Made by a program: the position numbers and the translations under genes
Shown: positions 44,464-53,904 of the stretch, piece by piece
Layout of the letters: the number at the start of each line of letters is the position of its first letter
Position numbering within the stretch: position 1 is the stretch's first letter
Notes under the pieces: model-generated
Database searches by the model: none
What the model saw: the letters and a program-made list of their open reading frames with translations, nothing else
What the model was told of the DNA's origin: nothing
Assembly (NCBI RefSeq): GCF_018882445.1
Contig: NZ_JACVOM010000005.1
Location: 1 to 64,000, forward strand
Direction of reading: 5' to 3'
Source of the DNA: Polynucleobacter sp. 15G-AUS-farblos
GTDB taxonomy: Bacteria > Pseudomonadota > Gammaproteobacteria > Burkholderiales > Burkholderiaceae
Length of the DNA: 64,000 nucleotides

Positions 44464-46240
44464 GCATTAATTGATCGTAGGTGATCGTTTTGGAAATCGT
44501 TTGATTATCTAACTCAATAATTTGAGTGCAGTTACGTAAAGTCGTTAGGCGATGAGCAATCATCAAGATGGTGATGTCTTTTTTGAGGCTCTCAATCGCC
44601 TGGATAACACTTTCTTCAGTTTCATTGTCTAGGGCACTGGTGGCCTCATCAAAAATAATCACGTCCGCTTCTTTGTAGAGCGCCCTTGCAATGCCAATAC
44701 GCTGGCGTTGGCCGCCAGATAAACGTACGCCCCGCTCACCCACCAATGCGTTGTATTGCTCTGGCCATGCTTCAATAATATGGGCAACTTGCGCTTGCTG
44801 AGCAGCTTGTTTAACGCGCTCATAGTCAATCTGGTCTTTGGGGATGCCAAAGGCAATATTTTCAGCAATGGTGGTATCGCTTAGGAAAATGGTTTGAGGC
44901 ACATGTGCAATACAGGCCTGCCAAGACTGACGATTGGCAATCGTAATCTTGGTGCCATCGACCTTCAAGGATCCCTCGATGGGTTTTAATAAGCCCATCA
45001 CAATATCGAGTAAGGTACTTTTACCGCAACCTGTTGTGCCAACAAAGCCAATACGTGAGCCCTTAGGGATAGTGAAGTTTAGATTCTTTAAAACCCACGG
45101 GGCATCTTTGGAGTAGCGAAATGAGATTCCATCCAAATGAATAGCATCAGAAAAATGCATCTTCTCAATGGCTAGAGTAGGGTCAATAGATGGCATGGGT
45201 TGATTCAGAAGCGCTAAGGCGTCAGCTAGAGAGGCTTGACCGCCTTTAATCTTTGCCCAAGAAGAGTAGACCTGCTGTAAATTGGGGAATAGGCGTTGGG
45301 CACCCAGTGCAAATGCTCCCAAGATAGGGATAGCTTTGGCAAAACCATCCATCTGACGACTGAGCAAGAACGCTAGAACGGCAATGAGCAGCATCCCCAA
45401 GGCTTCAATAGCAAAGCGCGGTCCTGCGGTAATGAAGGCATTATCACCTTGCGCACGACGTAACTGAGCGTCCGAGCCTTTAAAAATATTGAGATAAGTT
45501 TTTTGGCTACCATCAATCAGTACATCGCGAATTCCGCCCAGGCCTTCTTGCAAAGACTTGATCACATTAATGGACTCACGCGAGATAGCTTGGCTATTAA
45601 TAAATAGGCGGTTACGGCTAATGAGCACAACCACTACATAAATTAGGCCAAATCCAGCAAAAGAGATCAGAGCGGTTGCGGGGTCTACAAAGATGAGGCC
45701 AATGAGAATGACCACTAACATGATGAGTGAACTTACAAAATTGAGCACCGGCATGACGATTTCATAAATCACGATGGACGGCTTATTCAAAATACCATCA
45801 ACAATCAGGCTACTATTGCGACCAATATGCACTTCATAATCTTGGTATAGCGTTTTTTGATAGATGTCATAACTTAAATCGGCGCCAGTAGCAAAAGACA
45901 GTCTCGTGCTTGCCCATAAGAGTAATAGGCGCATGACGCCGGCTAACAGTGCCGCTGAACCAAAGGCAATCGTGAGTGGTAGCAGTAGTTGAGAGGGCTC
46001 AGTCAAGTTCAAAATGCGAATGAATGGCTGGGCAAGAGCGAGGCCAAAGACTCTTTGTGGCTCAGTGAGGGCGGCTAAAAATGGCAGTACCGCACCAATA
46101 CTGATAATTTCAGCAATCGAGGCAAAGAGTACTAGTAAAAATAAAAATCCAAACTGAATCTTTCTACGTGGCGAAATATGTTGCCAAAGATTTTGTAGGG
46201 AATGAAAGATGGTGGGATTTAGCTGCACAAACGGGCTCAA
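44453..46240 (-). CDS. PglK/MsbA-like ABC transporter (fused permease-ATPase), probable lipid-linked oligosaccharide flippase
   Basis: 595 residues, the normal length of a half-size type IV ABC exporter. Residues 20-320 hold six membrane segments; the ATPase domain has Walker A GTTGCGKST near 400-408, signature LSGGQRQRIG near 508, and Walker B VIIFDEATSALD. The N-terminal part (EIISIGAVLPFLAAL) and overall pattern resemble PglK/WlaB, which flips undecaprenyl-PP-linked heptasaccharides in Campylobacter. It is followed with an 11-base overlap by the polytopic protein. A Wzz-like and a Wzy-like gene lie divergently upstream, so it may replace Wzx for that glycan. Lipid A export remains an alternative. 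Confidence 0.83.
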   Translation of the reverse strand: MSPFVQLNPTIFHSLQNLWQHISPRRKIQFGFLFLLVLFASIAEIISIGAVLPFLAALTEPQRVFGLALAQPFIRILNLTEPSQLLLPLTIAFGSAALLAGVMRLLLLWASTRLSFATGADLSYDIYQKTLYQDYEVHIGRNSSLIVDGILNKPSIVIYEIVMPVLNFVSSLIMLVVILIGLIFVDPATALISFAGFGLIYVVVVLISRNRLFINSQAISRESINVIKSLQEGLGGIRDVLIDGSQKTYLNIFKGSDAQLRRAQGDNAFITAGPRFAIEALGMLLIAVLAFLLSRQMDGFAKAIPILGAFALGAQRLFPNLQQVYSSWAKIKGGQASLADALALLNQPMPSIDPTLAIEKMHFSDAIHLDGISFRYSKDAPWVLKNLNFTIPKGSRIGFVGTTGCGKSTLLDIVMGLLKPIEGSLKVDGTKITIANRQSWQACIAHVPQTIFLSDTTIAENIAFGIPKDQIDYERVKQAAQQAQVAHIIEAWPEQYNALVGERGVRLSGGQRQRIGIARALYKEADVIIFDEATSALDNETEESVIQAIESLKKDITILMIAHRLTTLRNCTQIIELDNQTISKTITYDQLMRDQ

Positions 46241-46468
46241 TTCAAAATAAATAGACGGGCCAAAATAGAATGCTATAAAACAAGATTACCCACATTGTAA
46301 GCTTGGAATTTGGGCTTATTTGCACGATTTTAGGCTGTCTTGGCCTCAATTTGAGGGCAAATAGATTAGTATCTCTAGTGGTGAGCAGTCTGAATATGCA
46401 GTCTGCCTCCACGGTAGGGCCCATTTATCAGTGGTTCAACACTTTATTGACTAAATACACCCCCATTT
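46241..46468. promoter_or_regulatory. Divergent 228-base spacer upstream of the ABC flippase and Wzz-like genes
   Basis: The largest spacer in the window. It should hold promoters for both flanking genes, but I found no strong -35/-10 pair. TTGACT at 46447-46452 is too close to the ATG at 46469 to be used for that gene as annotated. A direct repeat GCAGTCTG occurs at 46385-46392 and 46398-46405, 13 bases apart. No open frame of note, and no hairpin with a T-run. Confidence 0.35.
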
Positions 46469-47128
46469 ATGCATGAAATCACCTTTTCGGATGTGCTGAC
46501 CTATCTCAAGATCAAAAGGGCACAATTCATCCTTTTTGCGCTCTTTGGGCTGCTTGTCAGCATTTTGTATCTTTTGAATGCAGCGCCAATATATGAGGTG
46601 GTGACGTATTGGAATTTGCCTCAGAGTAATAAAGTGAGCTCTGATGGGGTATTGCAAAAAAATCAAGTGATTACTGTGCCGTCATCCTTTGATGCCAGAA
46701 GGGTGGTTCTCAACCCCGCCTCCATTACAGCCTCCATGTTGGCTGGGTGTACCTTGGATGACAGCAATGCCAATCGTAAGCTGTTGGTCAATGCAGTGAG
46801 CATGGTTGATGCGGATGCCGATGGCAAGACAATGTTAATTCGGGTCCGGCTTGAGGGGAAACAAAATGCCAAGCAGTGTGCAAGCACTTTAGCTGCTGAG
46901 ATGGTTTCCTTAAGCAATGCAATTAAAGATCGCTATGTGGCGCACTATCAGGAAAAAAATATTCAAGGCCTGCTAAATGAGAGCGGTTTTGTACGTCCTA
47001 CGATGCTAGTAAGTGATGGGCCAATTGCACCAAGAAAAAAATTGATTCTGATTGCTGGCCTCTTAATTGGACTATTACTTTCTGTTTTGGTTGACTGGAT
47101 TCGTTTTTTATTCAAGCAAAAGACGTAA
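46469..47128 (+). CDS. Short Wzz-like chain-length regulator
   Basis: 219 residues with one membrane segment near 19-38 (FILFALFGLLVSILYLL) and one near 190-208, enclosing a periplasmic domain of about 150 residues, the polysaccharide co-polymerase layout. RKKLILIAGLLIGLLL before the last cytoplasmic tail resembles the Pro/Gly-rich TM2 of Wzz proteins. It is shorter than typical Wzz (about 325 residues), lacking much of the extended coiled-coil. It lies ten bases before the O-antigen polymerase/ligase-like gene, supporting a role in controlling chain length. No convincing ribosome-binding site precedes the ATG. Confidence 0.72.
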   Translation: MHEITFSDVLTYLKIKRAQFILFALFGLLVSILYLLNAAPIYEVVTYWNLPQSNKVSSDGVLQKNQVITVPSSFDARRVVLNPASITASMLAGCTLDDSNANRKLLVNAVSMVDADADGKTMLIRVRLEGKQNAKQCASTLAAEMVSLSNAIKDRYVAHYQEKNIQGLLNESGFVRPTMLVSDGPIAPRKKLILIAGLLIGLLLSVLVDWIRFLFKQKT

Positions 47129-47137
47129 TGATTTGAG

Positions 47138-48415
47138 ATGACTTTTAATCTTATAGACAATTTGATCCATAAGTTTCTCAATAACCGTGCGTTAGCGAGC
47201 TTTATGATCGCTACCTTCGTGGTGATGGGGTTATTGCTCTATCGACTGATTAAAACGGAAATTGAAAATAAAAAGCTTTTTGCATGGGTGCTTTTAGCGT
47301 GCCTTATATTGTCTACTGCGATTTTTTATGGCTCCTGGCCAGTCTTTTTCGCGCCAGATATGGTCATTGGCCTATTTGCCATCTGGGCACTCATTCATAT
47401 GCGCCAAGATATCTCTTGGCTTGCATTGGTCGCCTGCTGCTTGCTGATCTATTTTTTATGCTTTTCGCCGCCGCCGCTTGATTTTGAGTTTGATAATCGA
47501 TATTTGGTTTCATTAAAGCCATTTATTTACTTATTGATCCTGTATTACGCATCTGCGAGTAAGGTGGGCCTCAATATCAGGGCAATGAGCATGGCTTGGA
47601 TTGTCATTTACCCCATTTTGCTCATTTGGAATATTTTTCTTTCTTGGCTGCGCAATGGCTACTTTATGACGCGGCCCAATTTTATTTTTGAAAACAATTT
47701 CGAGGTTCCCTTTTTATTGTTTTGTTTCATTATTGTTGCTTTTATCTATAACAATAAAGATATCCGTATTTATATCTTGGTAGCCATTGCTGTCTTGCTG
47801 ACAGGAAGCCGATCTGGTTTGGGCGGACTAATGGCAGTATCTATTTTTTATGTATTTACTTTGGATCGTAAAAAAATGTGGGTCGTCTTAACGGCGATCG
47901 CCTGCGCGCTGATTTATTTATTAGCGATCCGAGGAAGCTCTGCTCTGAATATCTCGAATCTCAAATCCATTGACCGCTTGCAAAACTTTTATCGTATTTT
48001 TGCTGTTTATGATTTTAGTTTTGTTGAGATTTTGAAGCATCCTTTGGGTTTTGGAATTTATCAAAAAGTCCCACCGGGCATTTGCGAGCAATTTAAGGAA
48101 TATGCAGAGTGGGTAACGGGCAATATGTATAACTGCGATCCGATCATGCTGCAGTCCTTTTTAGCGCGAGGCTTATACCAATACGGCATCTACGTCATGG
48201 TCTTTATTGTGTTTGCTTTTTTCTGGGAGTTATATCGTCGGATGGGCTGGTTGTTGGCGTGTGTTGTCATGTGCCCGATTCTGACAGCTGCATTTTCTGT
48301 CGGTGGTTTTTCTAATGGCTTAGCCTTTGGGGGGCTCTTGCTTTGTTTATTGGCTTATCAACAAAGTCTTGGGCAGCAAAGCAATAACGATTTTTCAACA
48401 GGTAAATTGGCCTAA
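47138..48415 (+). CDS. O-antigen polymerase/ligase family protein (Wzy/WaaL-like)
   Basis: 425 residues with about eleven membrane segments. LLTGSRSGLGGLMAV near 219-233 is the conserved segment of the Wzy_C/WaaL family, and a long periplasmic loop with HPLGFGIYQKVPPGICEQF follows near 303-321. These enzymes polymerise or ligate undecaprenyl-PP-linked glycans in the periplasm. A Wzz-like protein is encoded just upstream and three GT2 genes downstream, so polymerisation is the more likely reaction; ligation to lipid A core cannot be excluded. Its TAA stop overlaps the next ATG by one base. Confidence 0.83.
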   Translation: MTFNLIDNLIHKFLNNRALASFMIATFVVMGLLLYRLIKTEIENKKLFAWVLLACLILSTAIFYGSWPVFFAPDMVIGLFAIWALIHMRQDISWLALVACCLLIYFLCFSPPPLDFEFDNRYLVSLKPFIYLLILYYASASKVGLNIRAMSMAWIVIYPILLIWNIFLSWLRNGYFMTRPNFIFENNFEVPFLLFCFIIVAFIYNNKDIRIYILVAIAVLLTGSRSGLGGLMAVSIFYVFTLDRKKMWVVLTAIACALIYLLAIRGSSALNISNLKSIDRLQNFYRIFAVYDFSFVEILKHPLGFGIYQKVPPGICEQFKEYAEWVTGNMYNCDPIMLQSFLARGLYQYGIYVMVFIVFAFFWELYRRMGWLLACVVMCPILTAAFSVGGFSNGLAFGGLLLCLLAYQQSLGQQSNNDFSTGKLA

Positions 48416-49110
48416 TGCTATCGATTGTGACCATCAATTGGAATAATGCTGCCGGTTTAGAGCGCACTATTGATTCCTTGCGTTCACAGTCTTCGTCTCA
48501 GTTTGAATGGGTCTTTATAGATGGTAATTCCACAGATGACTCTTGTAAGCTCGCTCAGGCATTTGCTCGCATCGGTGATCAAATGATTTCAGAATCTGAT
48601 ACTGGAATCTATAACGCCATGAATAAGGGCGCGCGTTTGGCCAATGGCTCACATGTCCTATTTCTCAATAGTGGCGATGTCTTTGTCAACACTAAAGCAA
48701 TTGAGCGGATCAACGCTGATTTACAAACTGAGCCAGATCTGCTCATGTACGGCTTTGAAGTACGCGGTAAAGTCAGAATGCCCAAGCCAGTATGGCGGCG
48801 TTTTTGGTCTATGCCAACCTCACATCAGGCCATGGTCTTGAATCGCAAAATCCTGCTATCCCAACCCTATGATGAGTCTTATCATTTTGCAGCTGATTTT
48901 GAGCACTTCTTGCGCATTTACCCCGGACTTACTAAAACAGCTACTATTGACCATGTGCTAGTTGTTAATGAACCCTATGGCAGCGATCAGAGCTTATCAC
49001 AGGTGCTTGCTGAGTACCGTCAGGCTTTGGTGCGTAATGGCTACCCTAGTGTTTTTGCCTCTGGCATTTGTTGGATTAAATCCCTTTATCTGGGCCTCGT
49101 TTTAAGATAG
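48415..49110 (+). CDS. Glycosyltransferase family 2 (WcaE-like)
   Basis: 231 residues. SIVTINWNNAAGLERTIDSL, FIDGNSTDDS near 37-46, ESDTGIYNAMNKGARLANG near 63-81 and FLNSGDVF near 87-94 define the GT2 subfamily that includes colanic acid WcaE. HQAMVLNRKILL and HFAADFEHFLRI are acceptor-side motifs. It begins on the last base of the Wzy-like stop codon, so it is translationally coupled. It should act in the cytoplasm on the lipid-linked repeat unit. It is similar in motif layout to the GT2 at 50023-50793. Confidence 0.86.
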   Translation: MLSIVTINWNNAAGLERTIDSLRSQSSSQFEWVFIDGNSTDDSCKLAQAFARIGDQMISESDTGIYNAMNKGARLANGSHVLFLNSGDVFVNTKAIERINADLQTEPDLLMYGFEVRGKVRMPKPVWRRFWSMPTSHQAMVLNRKILLSQPYDESYHFAADFEHFLRIYPGLTKTATIDHVLVVNEPYGSDQSLSQVLAEYRQALVRNGYPSVFASGICWIKSLYLGLVLR

Positions 49111-49117
49111 AAGATAA

Positions 49118-50026
49118 ATGAACTCTTCTTCAATCACCGCCATCATTCTGACTTTTAATGAAGCAAAGCATTTGCAGCGCTGCATTGATAGTGTTCGCCC
49201 CTTAACGAACGATATCGTGGTGGTCGACTCTTTATCAACTGATGACACTGTCGCTATTGCTAAACAGAATGGGGCTAAGGTTTTAGAGCGCGCCTGGGAG
49301 AATAATCACTCCACTCAATTTAATTGGGCGCTCACACAGCTGCCTGCTCAAACCCAATGGGTTTTACGGATTGATGCTGATGAAATCCTCACCCCAGAAT
49401 TGGTTCTTGAGCTTAAAGCAGCGCTTGTACAAATTAATTCTGAGATTGTTGCTATACGTTTTCAGCGCAAGATGGTGTTTCAGGGTTATTTGCTAAAACA
49501 TGGCGGCATGGGGTCTAACCAAGTTTTGCGCATGTTTAAGTTTGGTCATGGCAAGTCTGAGGCACGCTGGATGGATGAGCATATCAGGGTAGATGGCGCA
49601 TGCATTAATTTGAATGGCGCCCTGATTGACGACAATTTGAATAGTCTTGATTGGTGGATTGCCAAACACAATAACTATGCTAGTCGTGAGGCAGTGGATC
49701 TCCTGAATCTCAAATATCAATTTATGCAGATTGATCGCTTAGAGGGCGATGCGGCTCGCTCGGGTGCTGGCTTAAAGCGCAAGATTAAGGAAGGTGTATA
49801 CGCCAAACTGCCCGGTGGCATGCGCGCATCTGCTTACTTCTTATATCGCTACATTGTTTTATTGGGATTTTTAGATCAAAAAACGGGACGACAATTTCAT
49901 TATCTACAAGCACTCTGGTATCGCTCTCTAGTAGATATGAAGGTAGCTGAGGTTGAGCGTTATATGGCTAGAAATCAAATCTCCGCAACCGAAGCGATTC
50001 AAAAAGTGCTGGGTATTGCGGTTTGA
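49118..50026 (+). CDS. Glycosyltransferase family 2, WaaE/KdtX-like
   Basis: 302 residues. SITAIILTFNEAKHLQRCIDSV, IVVVDSLSTDDT, ERAWENNHSTQFNWAL near 58-73 and LRIDADEIL near 85-93 match the WaaE-like LPS core beta-1,4-glucosyltransferase group. The WxxNxxxQxNWAL segment is a hallmark of that group. A C-terminal basic amphipathic region (GLKRKIKEGVYAKLP) may bind the membrane. The end overlaps the next gene by four bases. Core or O-antigen acceptor cannot be decided. Confidence 0.86.
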   Translation: MNSSSITAIILTFNEAKHLQRCIDSVRPLTNDIVVVDSLSTDDTVAIAKQNGAKVLERAWENNHSTQFNWALTQLPAQTQWVLRIDADEILTPELVLELKAALVQINSEIVAIRFQRKMVFQGYLLKHGGMGSNQVLRMFKFGHGKSEARWMDEHIRVDGACINLNGALIDDNLNSLDWWIAKHNNYASREAVDLLNLKYQFMQIDRLEGDAARSGAGLKRKIKEGVYAKLPGGMRASAYFLYRYIVLLGFLDQKTGRQFHYLQALWYRSLVDMKVAEVERYMARNQISATEAIQKVLGIAV

Positions 50027-50793
50027 AGGTTTCTATTATTACCGTCGCCTTTAACAGCGCTACTACGATTCGAGATACGATTGAATCGGTACTCTCACAA
50101 GACTATCCTCAGATTGAATACATCGTGATTGATGGGGGTTCTACGGATGGTACCCTTGACATCGTCAAAGAGTATGGACCTCGTGTCGCTAAGCTCATAT
50201 CTGAGCCTGATCGCGGGATCTACGATGCGATGAATAAAGGCATTCAGATCATTACTGGCGAGATCATCGGATTTTTAAATTCTGATGATATGTATATCGA
50301 CTCACAAGCAGTATCTCAGTTGATAGCTGCCATGAAGTCTCATAAGGCAGATTGTGTATATGCCGATCTCATTTATGTCGCTCCAGAAAATACCAATAAG
50401 ATCTTGCGTTATTACAACTCCGCTAGATTTAAGCCTAGTCTCTTCCAGTATGGCTGGATGCCTGCTCACCCCACCTTCTTTGCCAAGAAATCTGCCTATG
50501 ACAAGGCTGGCTTATTTTCTTTGGACTACAAGATAGCTGCTGATTTTGAATTGTTAGTGCGTATGCTGGCTGTGAATGGTACTAGCTACACGTATTTACC
50601 CAAACCGATTGTTCGCATGCGGGCAGGTGGCGTTAGCACCTCGGGTTTAAGTCATAGCTTTCTGTTAAATCGTGAAATCGTCAAGGCTTGCCGAGCTAAT
50701 GGGATCAATACCAACTTAGCAAAAGTACTCTTGAAGATTCCAATGAAGCTTATGGAGTTGGTTCAAGGGCGACTAATAAATAGAACCCGATAG
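50023..50793 (+). CDS. Glycosyltransferase family 2 (WcaE-like)
   Basis: 256 residues with a TTG start in a TTGA overlap with the previous gene's stop. VSIITVAFNSATTIRDTIESV, VIDGGSTDGT, SEPDRGIYDAMNKGI near 64-78, and FLNSDDMY near 86-93 are the GT2 motifs. YKIAADFELLVRMLAV near 170-185 is the acceptor-side region. Last of three coupled GT2 genes after the Wzz/Wzy-like pair; together they would assemble a short repeat unit. Converges on the OafA-like acyltransferase gene with a 13-base gap. Confidence 0.86.
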   Translation: MKVSIITVAFNSATTIRDTIESVLSQDYPQIEYIVIDGGSTDGTLDIVKEYGPRVAKLISEPDRGIYDAMNKGIQIITGEIIGFLNSDDMYIDSQAVSQLIAAMKSHKADCVYADLIYVAPENTNKILRYYNSARFKPSLFQYGWMPAHPTFFAKKSAYDKAGLFSLDYKIAADFELLVRMLAVNGTSYTYLPKPIVRMRAGGVSTSGLSHSFLLNREIVKACRANGINTNLAKVLLKIPMKLMELVQGRLINRTR

Positions 50794-50806
50794 CTCTTTA
50801 AATACA

Positions 50807-52783
50807 TTAATTAGCCTTTAGAATCTCAGGAATGAATACATCCCTAGCTATTGCACTAGATGCTGCTGGCGATAGATGGTTGCTATCAAATGCAGTAAGA
50901 CCTAATTTTGGGTTGTCGCCAAGATAAACTAAGCATCCAGAAGTATTGCAAAAATAATCAGTCAAACTAATAAATGCACTGTTTGATAAGCTTGCAGTGA
51001 ATTTTTTTAATGAATTTTCATAATTGCTGTCAATGGCTTCAAGCTGTATAAATGTCCGATTTGGAATGCTAGTCCAGTGTTGCCGAAAAATAATTTTTGG
51101 AAGACTAGACTTCCATTCCGGGCTTTTCCCTACGAATATCACTTTTTTAGCTCCAAGTTCGGTCAGCCTCTTATGAATACTGGCTATATGATTTTGATCC
51201 CAAGCATCACGCTGCGCCACTATTACTGCCATAGGCTTAATGCGAGCTATCTCATTTAGGGCGAATTGGTTTGTTTTTGAGCATGCTATATCTGGGCTTT
51301 CAGTAGCTTGAGGTTTGCATGCTGCTCTAGCAACTTGACTTAAAGAAATGTTACTAGGCAAATTCATTGTGAGGCCATAGTGCAACATTTGGGCGTGCGA
51401 ATCTCCCCATAGAAAAACAACAGGATCTTTTGACTCATTGCGGTTGTAACAGTATTGAGGGATGTTTGTAATGCTATCGACCTCTAAAATAGTTTTGGAG
51501 AAGTCGGAAAAATTTAAAAAATCGCAATCAAACATAAAATTCTTAACTAGCCTGCCATGTTGATTGAGTTCTGTATTGAGTTTTTCAGGGGCAAATAAGT
51601 TTGCATATGAGTTGTTGTCATTCAAATCTCTGTCGCTTAACCCTTGCCGCTGATAACTTGTGTATCCAAGATATCCAACTATTGCCATGAGTAGCGCTAA
51701 AATTATTGTGGTTACTTTGCGAAGAGATTTTTTGCCAAATCGTATCGGCCTTTCGACCAATAGATAGGTTAAGGTCGATAGTATTAGCGAGAGTGCTACT
51801 GCTACAATACGCAACTCTACTTTAGGCACTTCACCTTCGATGATTCTCAAAAAGGAGAGGATTGGCCAATGCCAGAGGTATAGTGGATAACTAATCAGGC
51901 CCATCCAAACCATCAGCTTATTGGAGAGTAGGTGGCGATTTATTACGGCCTTAGGTCCGGCATGGATGATAAGCACCGCTCCAAGTGTAGGTAGTAGTGC
52001 CCACCAACCTGGAAAAGGACTTTGCTTGTGAATGAGTGCCACCCCTAGGGCGACTAGAACAAGTCCTAGGGCTGATTGGGCACTTTGGATCTTTTGATGT
52101 TGCTCTGGATTGGCAGTAAATCCGTTAAGTCTTTGTATTGGGTGTAGCGTCACGTAAGCCAATATGGCGCCTAGGAGCAGCTCCCAAAAGCGAGTTTGTG
52201 GGGAATAAAAGGTAGCTACTAAATCATGCTTGATGTTAATGCCGCGGATATTAAGCACAAAGGATGTAATTGCAACTAAGATCGTAATGACCAAGAGGTT
52301 AGCTTTAAAGCGATACCCCAGCCAAAGGACTAAGGGCCAGATAATATAAAACTGCTCTTCAATTCCCAGAGACCAAAGATGCAGGAGCGGCTTGGTATCG
52401 GCGACGTTATCAAAGTAGCCTGCTTCTTGCCAAAATACAAAGTTAGAGATAAATCCTGTGCCTGCAGTAATGTGTTTACCTAGCTGCATATACTCATCGG
52501 CAAACAGAGTAAGCCAACCAAAAGCATAGCAAGAGAATAAAACGAGAATTAAAGCAGGGAAGATTCTGCGGATCCGGCGATCATAAAAATCCCAAACGGA
52601 AAACGTACCTGCTTCAAATTGACTAAACAAAATAGTACAAATTAAAAAGCCTGAAATGACAAAGAATAAATCTACCCCAATAAAGCCACCAGGGAGTACC
52701 GTTGGAAATGCATGAAAAAGTACGACACATAAAACTGCTAGCGCTCGTAGTCCGTCAATATCAGGGCGGTAGTTGCTGTGCAT
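50807..52783 (-). CDS. OafA-type O-acyltransferase (AT3 + SGNH fusion)
   Basis: 658 residues. The AT3 domain occupies about 1-370 with ten to eleven membrane segments: YRPDIDGLRALAVLCVVLFHAFP, containing the catalytic His, then GGFIGVDLFFVISGFLI and DRRIRRIFPAL. The C-terminal SGNH domain from about 400 has VVFLWGDSHAQ near 450-460 and DSNHLSPAASS near 637-647 for the Asp-His pair. These fusions acetylate O-antigen sugars in the periplasm, passing the acetyl from cytoplasmic acetyl-CoA through the membrane domain. First of the minus-strand acyltransferase pair in position but downstream of the next gene in transcription. Confidence 0.92.
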   Translation of the reverse strand: MHSNYRPDIDGLRALAVLCVVLFHAFPTVLPGGFIGVDLFFVISGFLICTILFSQFEAGTFSVWDFYDRRIRRIFPALILVLFSCYAFGWLTLFADEYMQLGKHITAGTGFISNFVFWQEAGYFDNVADTKPLLHLWSLGIEEQFYIIWPLVLWLGYRFKANLLVITILVAITSFVLNIRGINIKHDLVATFYSPQTRFWELLLGAILAYVTLHPIQRLNGFTANPEQHQKIQSAQSALGLVLVALGVALIHKQSPFPGWWALLPTLGAVLIIHAGPKAVINRHLLSNKLMVWMGLISYPLYLWHWPILSFLRIIEGEVPKVELRIVAVALSLILSTLTYLLVERPIRFGKKSLRKVTTIILALLMAIVGYLGYTSYQRQGLSDRDLNDNNSYANLFAPEKLNTELNQHGRLVKNFMFDCDFLNFSDFSKTILEVDSITNIPQYCYNRNESKDPVVFLWGDSHAQMLHYGLTMNLPSNISLSQVARAACKPQATESPDIACSKTNQFALNEIARIKPMAVIVAQRDAWDQNHIASIHKRLTELGAKKVIFVGKSPEWKSSLPKIIFRQHWTSIPNRTFIQLEAIDSNYENSLKKFTASLSNSAFISLTDYFCNTSGCLVYLGDNPKLGLTAFDSNHLSPAASSAIARDVFIPEILKAN

Positions 52784-52793
52784 GTAATGCTTG

Positions 52794-53888
52794 CTAAGGG
52801 CTTGGCTTTGATGAATTACTAACGCTTGAGTGGCGGTTGAGGGTTTTAAATCGATCGCGAATATGCTCCATTGGCTTTTCTATCAACAGATAGATTGCTA
52901 TGGCTATCACTGTAATACTTGAGTAACGAACCAGGCCCTCGATATCGGGGTTTTTCGATCCGATGAATGACATGATCTTAGGGGTTAAATCAATGCGTAA
53001 GCCCCAGAGCATATAGATGGGGTAAGACAGGTTGCCAATAAATTGATCAAGTTTATTGTCTTTGCTAATGTGAAAGATAAAAGGAATAAATGCCGCCAAC
53101 ATTAGATAAAAGATGCCTTTATCAAATTCATAATTAGCGGCGATATTTCTGAAAAAGAAAATATAGCCAACCACTAACGTAAGCATAATAGCACCCACAT
53201 TTTGAAAAAGTTCTGGATTTGATTCAAAGCGAATTTTTTTGTAGATACTGTAAGCCATTGCACCCAACATAAAGAGGGCAAGTTCACTTGGAAAGAATCG
53301 ATAGCTCCAGGGGTCCTCTACTTTTCCGTGCTGCAAGAGATAGATTCGGATCAGCAATGAAGCAATAAAAATATAGTAAATATATTTACGATTTTTAATA
53401 AATAAAAATGGGGCTAGTAAATAAAAGCTGAACTCGAGACCCAGGGTCCATGCCTGTGGCACCAGTAGGTAGGGAAATAGCACGGGATCGGACTGTAGAA
53501 AATTAGAGACAAATCGCAGTCGTCCATCTTGGAGGCCCAAGAACATCGTGACATCTTGAAAGAGCATAGTTCCATTGGTAAAAATCAGAAAGCTACTTAA
53601 TGCTTTAGGAAAATCAAAAAGATTAACTAGAGTGCCTGGCTCAAACCAAATGACTAAGAAATTGATGGTGGCAATGACAAAGTAGGTTGGGTAAAGTCTG
53701 AGAAAGCGGTTAATCAGAAAGTTGCGAGTGGAAGAGTAACGACCATCCAAAATCATGGCGATATAAAAGCCTGAGATGATAAAAAACCCCTCGACCGCTA
53801 TCTCACTGCCAATCAGGCGAAAGGTGGAGTAATACTGAAAGTGAGCAACAACGACAGAAAAGGCCAGTAGAAAACGAATAATCCCCAT
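52794..53888 (-). CDS. Acyltransferase family 3 (AT3) membrane protein
   Basis: 364 residues with about ten membrane segments. IIRFLLAFSVVVAHFQYYS holds the conserved His, and AVEGFFIISGFYIAMIL and LIFRFLRLYPTYF-like RxxRxxP motif (NRFLRLYPTYF near 65-75) are family features. No SGNH domain is attached. It should O-acetylate a sugar. It lies 10 bases upstream of the OafA-like gene in transcription order and 16 bases after the WecA-like gene. The C-terminus ends in a Ser-rich polar tail. Confidence 0.88.
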   Translation of the reverse strand: MGIIRFLLAFSVVVAHFQYYSTFRLIGSEIAVEGFFIISGFYIAMILDGRYSSTRNFLINRFLRLYPTYFVIATINFLVIWFEPGTLVNLFDFPKALSSFLIFTNGTMLFQDVTMFLGLQDGRLRFVSNFLQSDPVLFPYLLVPQAWTLGLEFSFYLLAPFLFIKNRKYIYYIFIASLLIRIYLLQHGKVEDPWSYRFFPSELALFMLGAMAYSIYKKIRFESNPELFQNVGAIMLTLVVGYIFFFRNIAANYEFDKGIFYLMLAAFIPFIFHISKDNKLDQFIGNLSYPIYMLWGLRIDLTPKIMSFIGSKNPDIEGLVRYSSITVIAIAIYLLIEKPMEHIRDRFKTLNRHSSVSNSSKPSP

Positions 53889-53904
53889 AGTGTTTTCTTA
53901 GGAG

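Noticed and set aside
46385..46405. Direct repeat GCAGTCTG twice, 13 bases apart
   Set aside because: Too short for an array or mobile-element end, and no target duplication or further copies were seen.
52765..52772. GGCGGTAG, matching the core of the ops/RfaH element
   Set aside because: It is on the strand opposite to the OafA-like gene and falls in the codons for its conserved YRPDIDG motif; no operon starts rightwards from here.
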